Positions 49,010-56,824 of a stretch of DNA of 64,000 nucleotides are shown piece after piece. The stretch spans positions 1,364,001 through 1,428,000 of the forward strand of contig BSNO01000003.1 of the NCBI GenBank assembly GCA_030160035.1, written 5' to 3'. Numbering within the stretch: the first letter of the stretch is position 1; each line of letters starts with the position of its first letter. Made by a program: the position numbers and the translations under genes. The notes beneath the pieces are model-generated. The model was given only the letters and a program-made list of their open reading frames with translations, had not been told where the DNA came from and searched no databases. This DNA comes from Rhizobium albus. Lineage in GTDB: Bacteria; Pseudomonadota; Alphaproteobacteria; Rhizobiales; Rhizobiaceae.

Positions 49010-51142
49010 ATGACATCCACCGATCGCGACTTGCCCTTGCAGGCGGAACTCCAGGCACCGCACGAAGCTTCCGAAGCCGAGCACGGTCTGCCCAGTGGGT
49101 TCGGTCATGGATTGGAAGGGCGTATCGTCTTCCTGATCGCCATTGCCTTCTCGGTTTTTCAATTGTGGTTCGCGGCTTACCACTCATTGCCCAGCCAGAC
49201 GGTTCGTGCGCTGCATGTCGGCTTCGTGCTGCTGCTCGGCTTCTCGCTCATCGCCAGCCTCAAGGGTGGCCCGCTGCCGCTGCGCATCGCGCTTTGGAGC
49301 GCCGGCATCTTGGGCTTTCTGACCGGCGTCTACCATTTCGTCTTCTACGAAGATCTCATTCTTCGCGAAGGCGGCTGGCTGATCACGCAGGACCTCGTCG
49401 TCGGCACGATCATGATCGTCCTCGTTTTCGAAGCGACGCGTCGCCTGATGGGGATCGCGCTCCCGATCATTGCTGGCATCTTCCTGCTCTATGGCCTCTC
49501 CGGCCAATACTTCCCCGGCGTGCTTGCCCATCGCGGTTACGGCTTCGACCAGATCATCGGACATCTCGGCTTCGGCACAGAGGGCATCTACGGCACGCCG
49601 GTTTACGTCTCGGCGACCTACATTTTCCTGTTCATCCTTTTCGGCTCGTTCCTCGAGCGGGCGGGGATGATCAAGCTGTTCACGGATGTCTCGCTTGGCA
49701 TGGTCGGGCACACGCGCGGCGGACCGGCGAAGGTGGCCGTGGTATCCTCGGGCTTCATGGGCACGATTTCCGGCTCCGGCGTCGCCAACGTCGTCACGAC
49801 TGGCCAGTTCACCATCCCGCTGATGAAACGCTTCGGCTACAAGCCGGCCTTTGCCGGCGGCGTCGAAGCCGTGTCCTCCATGGGTGGGCAGATCATGCCC
49901 CCGGTCATGGGCGCCGTCGCCTTCATCATGGCCGAGACACTCAACATCCCCTATCGTGAGGTGGTCATCGCCGCGATCATTCCGGCAGCCCTCTATTTCT
50001 TCTCGGCCTTCTGGATGGTGCATCTGGAAGCCGGCAAGCGCGGTCTGGTCGGCATGAGGCCTGACCAACTGCCGAGCGCCATCGGCGCGCTGCGGGCAGG
50101 ATGGTACCTGATCATTCCCCTGGCGGCACTCGTCTATCTGCTGTTCACGGGCTACACGCCGCTCTTTGCCGGCACGATGGGTCTCGCCCTTACGGCTGTC
50201 CTCATCCTCGGCGGCGCCATCGCGCGCGGGCTGCCCGGCCAGGCGATCCGCTTTCTGTTCTGGATCCTGCTCGGCCTGCTCTGCGCCGCGTTCTTTCAAT
50301 ATGGCGTCAACGTCATCATCACCACGATCGCCGTGCTCATCGCCGTCAATGCCTTCGTCAAGGGCGGTCGGCAGACGCTCGCCGATTGCCGCGACGCTCT
50401 GGCCGACGGTGCCAAGAATGCCCTGCCGGTCGCGATCGCCTGCGCCATGGTCGGCGTCATCATCGGCATCCTCACCCTAACCGGTTCGGCCTCGACCTTC
50501 GCATCCTTCATCGTCCGCATTGGTGAGACGAACCTTTTCCTGTCGCTCGTTCTGACGATGATCACCTGTCTCATCCTCGGCATGGGCATCCCGACGATCC
50601 CGAACTACATCATCACGTCGTCCATCGCCGGCCCGGCGCTGTTGGAGCTCGGCGTTCCGCTGCTCGTCAGCCACATGTTCGTGTTCTATTTCGGCATCCT
50701 TGCCGACCTGACGCCGCCGGTCGCACTCGCTGCCTTCGCCGCAGCTCCGATTGCCAAGGAGTCAGGCATGAAGATCGGCATGCAGGCGGTGAAGATCGCG
50801 CTCGCAGGCTTCGTCATCCCCTTCATGGCGGTCTATACCCCAGCGCTCATGATGCAGGATGGCGGCCCGCTCGCCGAAGCGATCGGCTTCTGGCCGGCCG
50901 TTGCCTACATCGTCTTCAAGACCGTAATCTCCATTTCGCTCTGGGGGGCTGCGGCGATCGGCTTCATGTTCGCACCGCTTGCCTGGTGGGAACGGCTGCT
51001 GGCGACAGCCGCCGCCTTCTCGCTCGTTCTGGCTATGCCGATCACCGATGAAGTGGGCTTCGCGCTCGCTGCCCTGTTCCTGGCTCTGCAATGGTGGCGC
51101 GGCCGCAGGGGCCGCGAGCAGGCCACCGTCGCCGGCGAATGA
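49010..51142 (+). CDS. TRAP transporter permease, fused small and large subunits
   Basis: 710 aa, about 17 helices. The first 170 residues correspond to the small DctQ-type subunit and the rest to the DctM-type subunit, as usual for TAXI systems. Seen: GSFLERAGMIKLFTDVSLGM, GGPAKVAVVSSGFMGTISGS, VEAVSSMGGQIMPPVMGAVA, LTGSASTFASFIV, LGMGIPTIPNYIITSS and ADLTPPVALAAFAAAPIAK. The stop overlaps the DUF1850 start by four bases. Confidence 0.94.
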   Translation: MTSTDRDLPLQAELQAPHEASEAEHGLPSGFGHGLEGRIVFLIAIAFSVFQLWFAAYHSLPSQTVRALHVGFVLLLGFSLIASLKGGPLPLRIALWSAGILGFLTGVYHFVFYEDLILREGGWLITQDLVVGTIMIVLVFEATRRLMGIALPIIAGIFLLYGLSGQYFPGVLAHRGYGFDQIIGHLGFGTEGIYGTPVYVSATYIFLFILFGSFLERAGMIKLFTDVSLGMVGHTRGGPAKVAVVSSGFMGTISGSGVANVVTTGQFTIPLMKRFGYKPAFAGGVEAVSSMGGQIMPPVMGAVAFIMAETLNIPYREVVIAAIIPAALYFFSAFWMVHLEAGKRGLVGMRPDQLPSAIGALRAGWYLIIPLAALVYLLFTGYTPLFAGTMGLALTAVLILGGAIARGLPGQAIRFLFWILLGLLCAAFFQYGVNVIITTIAVLIAVNAFVKGGRQTLADCRDALADGAKNALPVAIACAMVGVIIGILTLTGSASTFASFIVRIGETNLFLSLVLTMITCLILGMGIPTIPNYIITSSIAGPALLELGVPLLVSHMFVFYFGILADLTPPVALAAFAAAPIAKESGMKIGMQAVKIALAGFVIPFMAVYTPALMMQDGGPLAEAIGFWPAVAYIVFKTVISISLWGAAAIGFMFAPLAWWERLLATAAAFSLVLAMPITDEVGFALAALFLALQWWRGRRGREQATVAGE

Positions 51143-51531
51143 GCCTCTGCCTGAGCGCGGCGGGCAAAACCGTCGCGCTCGCGCTCGAAGCATTCTCCCT
51201 CGTCTGGACGCACTCGGTGGAAAAGACCGAATGGCGCGAGGAGTGGCGCATCGCCGATGGCCTGTTGGTCATCGAGCGTGCGCATGTTCAGGGCACGGGT
51301 GCCGGAATGGAGATTCCAGCCGGTGCGCAGTTGATCGATGGGGCATGGGTCTACGAGCCCGACCTGCCACCCCGGCCGTCCGTGATCTTCTCGGATGCAG
51401 GGCAGGGCAGCGACTGGCAGATATGCGCCATGGACAGTTGCCGCGCGATGGGCACGCTTCTGCCTGTCTCCGGCACCACCCTGGAAATGAAGGCCTGCAA
51501 TGGACTTGGTCAGCCGCTGTTTGAGGACTGA
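51139..51531 (+). CDS. DUF1850 protein of the TAXI-TRAP operon
   Basis: 130 aa. Typical DUF1850 sequence: LSLVWTHSVEKTEWREEW-like FSLVWTHSVEKTEWREEWRI, ERAHVQGTGAGMEIPAG and QLIDGAWVYEPDLPP. DUF1850 genes are regular companions of TAXI-TRAP permeases with no assigned role. The start overlaps the permease stop as ATGA. Two Cys flank a short segment near the C-terminus (ICAMDSCRAMG). The last 22 bp overlap a small minus-strand ORF. Confidence 0.88.
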   Translation: MSLCLSAAGKTVALALEAFSLVWTHSVEKTEWREEWRIADGLLVIERAHVQGTGAGMEIPAGAQLIDGAWVYEPDLPPRPSVIFSDAGQGSDWQICAMDSCRAMGTLLPVSGTTLEMKACNGLGQPLFED

Positions 51532-51731
51532 CAGCCGACCCCGCGTTCGAGCGCCACGGCGCGTAGAACCTTCCTCAAGCGAAACCGCTCGAACGGCACC
51601 GGCGCACTGCGATAGCGTGCGGTGAGAAGGTCCTCGTCGAGCTCATCGATCGCGGCTCGAATATCGTCGTTGCTCACTGCCTGATCATCAACCAGAAAGC
51701 GCACCATCTTATCGAAGCTGTCCGACGTCAT
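51510..51731 (-). CDS. Hypothetical small protein
   Basis: 73 aa, not recognised. Composition is protein-like: MTSDSFDKMVRFLVDDQAVS, DDIRAAIDELDEDLLTARYR, then a basic segment FERFRLRKVLRAVALERGVG. TTGGAG sits six bases before the ATG at 51731; an ATG at 51749 is an alternative. It overlaps the 3' end of the DUF1850 gene by 22 bp in antisense, so the true end or reality of the gene needs conservation evidence. Confidence 0.5.
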   Translation of the reverse strand: MTSDSFDKMVRFLVDDQAVSNDDIRAAIDELDEDLLTARYRSAPVPFERFRLRKVLRAVALERGVGCQSSNSG

Positions 51732-51952
51732 GTCGATCTCCAAAGGCATGAGGTTATGCCCCCGAACTCGCTAAAATGGCAGAACTCCAGCGCTTATAAA
51801 GCCGGCTTCCCCAATGCTCTCGGGAGACGGCTAACGAGTGCTTGTCGTCTGTACCATTTTCGGCCACCGGCAAGCCCGGGTAACGGCTTGGAATGCTCCG
51901 CGCATAGTGCGCCGCACCATCTCCTTGTGCGCCGCAATGACCGCAATGCAGC

Positions 51953-51975
51953 AATTAACACGAAACAAGTTAATT
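51953..51975. promoter_or_regulatory. Operator-like dyad upstream of pdhA
   Basis: AATTAAC (51953-51959), nine bases, GTTAATT (51969-51975): a perfect 7-bp inverted repeat about 60 bp before the predicted -35 box. The binding protein is unknown. Confidence 0.4.
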
Positions 51976-52034
51976 TCGGAAAACGTTCGTCTTTTCAGTC
52001 ACTTCCGCTGCATTGAAGCTATGCATTTGCGCTG

Positions 52035-52063
52035 TTGCTGGTCCTTTCGCTTTGGCATAGGTT
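52035..52063 (+). promoter_or_regulatory. Probable pdhA promoter
   Basis: TTGCTG (52035-52040), 17 bases, TAGGTT (52058-52063), placing transcription start near 52070 and giving a short leader to the ATG at 52098. The -10 hexamer equals that proposed for prfB. Confidence 0.45.
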
Positions 52064-52097
52064 CGGTGTAACGAAATGCGTCTCAGGGAGGAAATGC

Positions 52098-53186
52098 ATG
52101 GCCACGCGCAAGCCCGCGTCAACGGCTGCACGCCGTACGTCATCTGCCCGCACATCCGCATCCGTTCGCCAGCAGACGAAGAAGTCGTCACCTGTCGGAC
52201 AGATCATCGCGCCTCCGGCGCCGGAGGAGTTCACCAAGGAGCGTGAACTGCAGGCCTACAACGACATGCTGCTGATCCGGCGTTTCGAAGAGAAGGCCGG
52301 GCAGCTCTACGGCATGGGCTTCATCGGCGGCTTCTGCCACCTCTACATCGGTCAGGAAGCTGTCGTCATCGGTATGCAGATGGCGCTGAAAGAGGGCGAC
52401 CAGGTCATCACGGGCTACCGTGACCATGGTCACATGCTCGCCACCGGCATGAGCCCGCGCGGCGTCATGGCCGAACTGACCGGCCGCCGGGATGGTTACT
52501 CCCGCGGCAAGGGCGGCTCCATGCACATGTTCTCCAAGGAGAAGGGCTTTTACGGCGGTCACGGCATCGTCGGCGGCCAGGTTTCGCTCGGCACCGGGCT
52601 TGCCTTTGCGAACAGCTACCGTGGCAACGACAACATCTCACTGACCTATTTCGGTGACGGCGCGGCCAACCAGGGCCAGGTCTACGAAAGCTTCAACATG
52701 GCGGCGCTCTGGAAGCTGCCCGTCGTCTACATCGTCGAAAACAACCGTTACGCTATGGGCACATCGGTATCGCGCGCTTCGGCCCAGACCGATTTCTCGC
52801 AGCGCGGCGCATCGTTCAACATCCCAGGTATTCAGGTGGACGGCATGGACGTGCGCGCGGTCAAGGCCGCCGGCGACCTCGCCGCCGAGCACTGCCGTTC
52901 GGGCAAGGGCCCGATCATTCTGGAAATGCTGACCTACCGGTACCGCGGCCACTCCATGTCGGACCCTGCGAAATACCGCACCAAGGACGAAGTGCAGAAA
53001 ATGCGCTCCGAGCAGGACCCGATCGAGCAGGTGCGCAAGCGGATCCTCGACAATGCATGGGCGAGCGAAGACGAACTGAAGGCGATGGATAAGAAGATCC
53101 GCGACATCGTGGCCGATAGCGCCGATTTCGCGCAGTCAAATCCAGAGCCGGATCCGTCCGAGCTTTACACCAACATCCTCATCTAA
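52098..53186 (+). CDS. pdhA: Pyruvate dehydrogenase E1 component, alpha subunit
   Basis: Thiamine-diphosphate enzyme that decarboxylates pyruvate, with PdhB. 362 aa. A basic, Ser/Thr/Ala-rich N-terminal tail of about 40 residues is followed by LLIRRFEEKAGQLYGMGFIG, YRDHGHMLATGM, GKGGSMHMFS and the ThDP motif YFGDGAANQGQVYESFNMAA; the phosphorylation-loop region RYRGHSMSDPAKYR is present. AGGGAGG precedes the ATG at 52098; the frame is open to 52035. First gene of pdhA-pdhB-pdhC-SGNH-lpd. Confidence 0.97.
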   Translation: MATRKPASTAARRTSSARTSASVRQQTKKSSPVGQIIAPPAPEEFTKERELQAYNDMLLIRRFEEKAGQLYGMGFIGGFCHLYIGQEAVVIGMQMALKEGDQVITGYRDHGHMLATGMSPRGVMAELTGRRDGYSRGKGGSMHMFSKEKGFYGGHGIVGGQVSLGTGLAFANSYRGNDNISLTYFGDGAANQGQVYESFNMAALWKLPVVYIVENNRYAMGTSVSRASAQTDFSQRGASFNIPGIQVDGMDVRAVKAAGDLAAEHCRSGKGPIILEMLTYRYRGHSMSDPAKYRTKDEVQKMRSEQDPIEQVRKRILDNAWASEDELKAMDKKIRDIVADSADFAQSNPEPDPSELYTNILI

Positions 53187-53201
53187 GGTTGGGAGCCGCC
53201 C

Positions 53202-54611
53202 ATGTCTGTTGAAATTCTGATGCCGGCGCTGTCCCCGACGATGGAAGAGGGCACGCTGTCGAAATGGTTGAAAAAGGAAGGCGATACGGTCACCGCCGGT
53301 GACGTCATCGCCGAGATCGAGACCGATAAGGCGACGATGGAAGTCGAAGCCGTCGACGAAGGCACGATCGCCAAGATCGTCGTTCCGGAAGGCACCGAGA
53401 ACGTCAAGGTGAACGCCGTCATCGCGATCCTCGCGGAAGAAGGCGAAGACGCGTCGGCCGCCGCGTCCGGTGGTGACCAGAAGGCAGAAGCCGAAGCGTC
53501 CGCGGAAGCCGAAGCTCCCAAGGAAGAGCCGAAAGGTGAAGCCGAGGGCTCCAAGGACAGCGGCAAGGTTCCGGCCCAGCCCAAGGTCGAAGCGCAGTCC
53601 GATCCGGATATTCCGGAAGGCACCGAAATGGTATCGACGACGGTGCGAGAAGCACTCCGCGACGCCATGGCTGAGGAGATGCGCCGCGACAAGGACGTCT
53701 TCATCATGGGTGAAGAAGTCGCCGAATATCAGGGCGCCTACAAGATCACGCAGGGCCTGCTGGACGAGTTCGGCGCCAAGCGCGTGGTCGATACGCCGAT
53801 CACGGAGCATGGCTTTGCCGGCGTCGGCGTCGGTGCGGCCATGTCGGGTCTGAAGCCGATCGTCGAATTCATGACGTTCAACTTCGCCATGCAGGCGATC
53901 GACCACATCGTGAACTCGGCTGCCAAGACCCTTTACATGGCCGGTGGCCAGATGGGTGCGCCGATCGTCTTCCGTGGACCGAACGGCGCGGCAGCGCGCG
54001 TCGGTGCCCAGCACTCGCAGTGCTATGCCGCATGGTACGGACACATCCCGGGCCTCAAGGTCGTCATGCCTTACACGGCAGCCGACGCCAAGGGCCTGCT
54101 CAAGGCCGCTATTCGGGATCCCAACCCGATCATCTTCCTCGAAAACGAAATCCTTTACGGCCAGAGCTTCGACGTCCCGAAGATGGACGATTTCGTGTTG
54201 CCGATCGGCAAGGCCCGGATTCACAAGAAGGGCACGGACGTCACGATCGTCTCCTTCGGCATCGGCATGACCTACGCGGTCAAGGCTATGGACGAACTGG
54301 CCGGCATTGGCATCGATGTCGAGCTCATCGATCTTCGTACGATCCGCCCGATGGACCTGCCGACCGTCATCGAGTCCGTGAAGAAGACCGGCCGTCTGGT
54401 CACCGTGGAAGAGGGGTTCCCGCAATCTTCCGTGGGCACCGAGATTGCCACGCGCGTGATGCAGCAGGCATTCGATTATCTTGACGCGCCGATCATCACG
54501 ATCGCCGGCAAGGACGTGCCGATGCCTTACGCCGCCAACCTGGAAAAACTCGCGCTGCCGAATGTCCAGGAAGTCGTCGATGCTGTGAAAGCCGTGACTT
54601 ACAAAGCCTGA
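53202..54611 (+). CDS. pdhB: Pyruvate dehydrogenase E1 component, beta subunit with lipoyl domain
   Basis: 469 aa, about 140 longer than a plain E1-beta because of an N-terminal lipoyl domain (1-80, lipoyl-lysine Lys43 in [10 protein letters not shown]) and an Ala/Glu/Lys-rich linker (about 81-140). The E1-beta part starts at [20 protein letters not shown], with [16 protein letters not shown]-like [40 protein letters not shown] and [16 protein letters not shown]. The lipoyl-E1-beta fusion is known from Sinorhizobium and other alphaproteobacteria. It begins 15 bp after pdhA. Confidence 0.97.
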   Translation: MSVEILMPALSPTMEEGTLSKWLKKEGDTVTAGDVIAEIETDKATMEVEAVDEGTIAKIVVPEGTENVKVNAVIAILAEEGEDASAAASGGDQKAEAEASAEAEAPKEEPKGEAEGSKDSGKVPAQPKVEAQSDPDIPEGTEMVSTTVREALRDAMAEEMRRDKDVFIMGEEVAEYQGAYKITQGLLDEFGAKRVVDTPITEHGFAGVGVGAAMSGLKPIVEFMTFNFAMQAIDHIVNSAAKTLYMAGGQMGAPIVFRGPNGAAARVGAQHSQCYAAWYGHIPGLKVVMPYTAADAKGLLKAAIRDPNPIIFLENEILYGQSFDVPKMDDFVLPIGKARIHKKGTDVTIVSFGIGMTYAVKAMDELAGIGIDVELIDLRTIRPMDLPTVIESVKKTGRLVTVEEGFPQSSVGTEIATRVMQQAFDYLDAPIITIAGKDVPMPYAANLEKLALPNVQEVVDAVKAVTYKA

Positions 54612-54624
54612 GGGAGGGCAAGAG

Positions 54625-56040
54625 ATGCCGATCAACATCACGATGCCCGCGCTCTCTCCCACGATGGAAGAGGGCAATCTCGCAAAATGGCTGGTGAAGG
54701 AGGGAGACAAGGTCTCCTCCGGTGACGTCATCGCGGAGATCGAAACCGACAAGGCGACGATGGAAGTCGAAGCCGTCGACGAAGGCACGGTCGCAAAGCT
54801 CGTTGTGCCGGCCGGTACAGAAGGCGTGAAGGTCAACGCCGTCATCGCCATCCTCGCCGAAGAAGGTGAAGACGCCGCTGCCGCTGCCAAGGGCGGTGAT
54901 GGTAGCAAAGATGCTGAAGCAGCTTCAAAAGCCCCTCATCCTGAGCCTGTCGAAGGGCGAGGGGATGAAGGGCAAGATCGGGCCACCCCCGCCCTTCGAC
55001 AAGCTCAGGGTGAGGGTGGATCGACGACCGAGCAAGCAAAGCCGGTCGCCGACCAGGCGCCCGCTGCGGCTACGCCGGCACCGAAGAAAGACGGTGAGCG
55101 CATTTTCGCATCGCCGCTCGCCCGTCGCCTCGCCAAGGAAAGCGGCCTCGACCTCACCGCTGTCTCGGGCTCCGGTCCGAAAGGCCGCATCGTGAAAGCC
55201 GATATCGAGGCAGCCGCCAAGGGTGGCGCGCCGAAGGCAGCGGCAAGCGCGGCGCAGGCTCAGTCCACATCGGCCACCGCACCAGCGCCGATGGCGAAAG
55301 GCGCCAGCGACGAGCAGGTTCTCAAGAACTTCGCTGAAGGCTCCTACGAGCTCGTCCCGCATGACGGCATGCGCAAGACCATCGCCAAGCGGCTGGTCGA
55401 GTCCAAGCAGACCGTCCCGCACTTCTACGTATCGGTCGATTGCGAGCTTGATGCGCTTCTGGCGTTACGCAAGCAGTTGAACGACGCCGCACCGGTTCGG
55501 GACGACAAGCCCGCCTACAAGCTTTCGGTCAACGATCTGGTGATCAAGGCGCTCGCTCTGGCGCTCCGAGACGTGCCGGACGCGAACGTGTCCTGGACCG
55601 AAAGCGCGATGGTCAAGCACAAGCACGCCGATGTCGGCGTTGCCGTGTCGATCCCGGGTGGCCTGATCACGCCAATCATCCGCAAGGCCGAGGAGAAGTC
55701 GCTGTCTGCGATCTCGAACGAGATGAAGGATCTCGGTAAGCGCGCCCGTGACCGCAAGCTGAAGCCGGAAGAGTACCAGGGCGGAACGTCGGCGGTCTCC
55801 AACATGGGCATGATGGGCGTCAAGAACTTCTCCGCCGTCATCAACCCGCCGCATGCCACCATCCTTGCGGTTGGCGCTGGTGAGAAGCGGCCGGTCGTGA
55901 AGAAAGGCGAGCTGGCGATTGCGGAGGTCATGACGGTCACGCTCTCGACCGACCACCGCTGCGTCGATGGCGCGCTCGGAGCCGAACTGATCGGTGCCTT
56001 CAAGCGCTACATCGAAAACCCGATGGGAATGCTGGTCTAG
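54625..56040 (+). CDS. pdhC: Pyruvate dehydrogenase E2 component (dihydrolipoamide acetyltransferase)
   Basis: Core of the PDH complex (also called aceF). 471 aa. One lipoyl domain at 1-80 (Lys43), a linker, a peripheral-subunit-binding domain at about 157-195 ([34 protein letters not shown]), and the catalytic domain from about 240 with the active-site [13 protein letters not shown]. Residues about 104-131 of the linker ([24 protein letters not shown]) are encoded by a palindromic repeat at 54934-55015 inserted in frame. The rest is canonical and intact. 13 bp from pdhB. Confidence 0.97.
   Translation: MPINITMPALSPTMEEGNLAKWLVKEGDKVSSGDVIAEIETDKATMEVEAVDEGTVAKLVVPAGTEGVKVNAVIAILAEEGEDAAAAAKGGDGSKDAEAASKAPHPEPVEGRGDEGQDRATPALRQAQGEGGSTTEQAKPVADQAPAAATPAPKKDGERIFASPLARRLAKESGLDLTAVSGSGPKGRIVKADIEAAAKGGAPKAAASAAQAQSTSATAPAPMAKGASDEQVLKNFAEGSYELVPHDGMRKTIAKRLVESKQTVPHFYVSVDCELDALLALRKQLNDAAPVRDDKPAYKLSVNDLVIKALALALRDVPDANVSWTESAMVKHKHADVGVAVSIPGGLITPIIRKAEEKSLSAISNEMKDLGKRARDRKLKPEEYQGGTSAVSNMGMMGVKNFSAVINPPHATILAVGAGEKRPVVKKGELAIAEVMTVTLSTDHRCVDGALGAELIGAFKRYIENPMGMLV
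54934..55015 (+). repeat. Palindromic repeat inserted in frame within pdhC
   Basis: Two 31-base arms (54934-54964 and 54985-55015) are inverted copies with 27 of 31 positions matching, separated by 20 bases. Each arm contains the core TGTCGAAGGGCG or its complement CGCCCTTCGACA. I recall this core as part of a palindrome family abundant between genes in many alphaproteobacteria, which gives PEPVEGRG and LRQAQGE peptides when translated. Here it adds about 28 residues to a flexible linker. Confidence 0.85.
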
Positions 56041-56050
56041 GGACGGTTTG

Positions 56051-56689
56051 ATGAAAACCATCCTCTGCTTCGGCGATTCCCTCACCTGGGGCACCGATGC
56101 CGCCACGGGCGGTCGGCATGACTATGCCGATCGCTGGCCGTCCTCGTTGAAGGCGCATCTCGGTGGTGAGATCGATGTCATCGCCGAGGGGCTTGGCGGC
56201 CGCACGACGGCTTACGACGATCCGACGGCTCTTGCCGAACGGGCAGGGACCAAGATCCTGCCGACGCTTCTCTCGAGCCACGAGCCGATCGATCTCGTCA
56301 TCATCATGCTCGGCACCAACGATCTGAAAGCGAAGGTCGCCGGCCGCGCCATCGATGCGATGCTCGGCATGGAGCGCCTGGTGGAGCAGGTGAAGCATCA
56401 CACTTGGCGCCCACTCTACGATGCGCCGGAAGTCCTGATCGTCGCGCCGCCGATCATTTGCGAGACCGCCGATCCGATCTTCTCGGCGATGTACAGCGGC
56501 GCGATTGAACAGTCCGAGATGCTTGGGTCTTTCTACGCCGATCTCGCAGACGAAATGGGCTGCGGCTTTTTCGATGCATCGTCGGTCGCCGTGACGACCC
56601 CGATCGACGGCGTGCATCTCGATGCAGACAACACACGCGCCATAGGCAAGGGCATAGCGCCGATCGTCCGGGTCATGCTCGGGATCTAG
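56051..56689 (+). CDS. SGNH/GDSL-type hydrolase (arylesterase-like)
   Basis: 212 aa. SGNH blocks: block I CFGDSLTWGTDA (nucleophile Ser), block II Gly in EGLGGRTT, block III LGTNDLK (Asn) and block V DGVHLDADNT (Asp and His). Similar proteins are called arylesterases or TAP-like lysophospholipases; the natural substrate is unknown. It lies between pdhC and lpd, as in Sinorhizobium, so it is part of the pdh transcript. Its stop codon TAG is the first triplet of the copy-2 repeat. Confidence 0.88.
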   Translation: MKTILCFGDSLTWGTDAATGGRHDYADRWPSSLKAHLGGEIDVIAEGLGGRTTAYDDPTALAERAGTKILPTLLSSHEPIDLVIIMLGTNDLKAKVAGRAIDAMLGMERLVEQVKHHTWRPLYDAPEVLIVAPPIICETADPIFSAMYSGAIEQSEMLGSFYADLADEMGCGFFDASSVAVTTPIDGVHLDADNTRAIGKGIAPIVRVMLGI

Positions 56690-56791
56690 AGCGTTTCCAG
56701 GTGAAGTGGAGACCGGTTCACCGTTCGGAAACGCGACAAAAGAAAAGCTTGGAGTATTTGAGCGATTCGAAGAGAAGCGAAATTACTCCAA
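56687..56791. repeat. Two-hairpin intergenic repeat, copy 2
   Basis: Partner of 25389-25496. Hairpin A (56691-56734) has the same outer and inner arms (GCGTTTCC/GGAAACGC, GGTGAA/TTCACC) and is almost identical. Hairpin B (56749-56791) has arms TTGGAGTA and TACTCCAA where copy 1 has CTAAAGTG and CACTTTAG: four base pairs changed on both sides, so pairing is kept. It begins with TAGAGCG, giving the SGNH gene its stop, and lies inside the pdh operon. Confidence 0.87.
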
Positions 56792-56792
56792 A

Positions 56793-56810
56793 GCGTTTCC
56801 AGGTGAAGTG
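56793..56810 (+). repeat. Partial third copy of the repeat, in the lpd leader
   Basis: GCGTTTCCAGGTGAAGTG repeats the first arm of copy 2 exactly, directly after hairpin B and 15 bp before the lpd start codon. Together with copy 2 it could form a competing pairing with the GGAAACGC arm, close to the lpd ribosome-binding site. Confidence 0.75.
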
Positions 56811-56824
56811 AGAAGGATAGGGAC

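Larger units (their letters stand above)
51732..52097. other. 366-bp region upstream of pdhA
   Basis: No gene seen. AT-richer than its surroundings. It contains a perfect AATTAAC-N9-GTTAATT inverted repeat at 51953-51975 and a probable promoter at 52035-52063. It also holds the start region of the small minus-strand ORF. Confidence 0.5.

Noticed and set aside
53136-54908. 590-codon open frame on the minus strand
   Set aside because: Antisense shadow of pdhB, which has intact lipoyl and E1-beta motifs.
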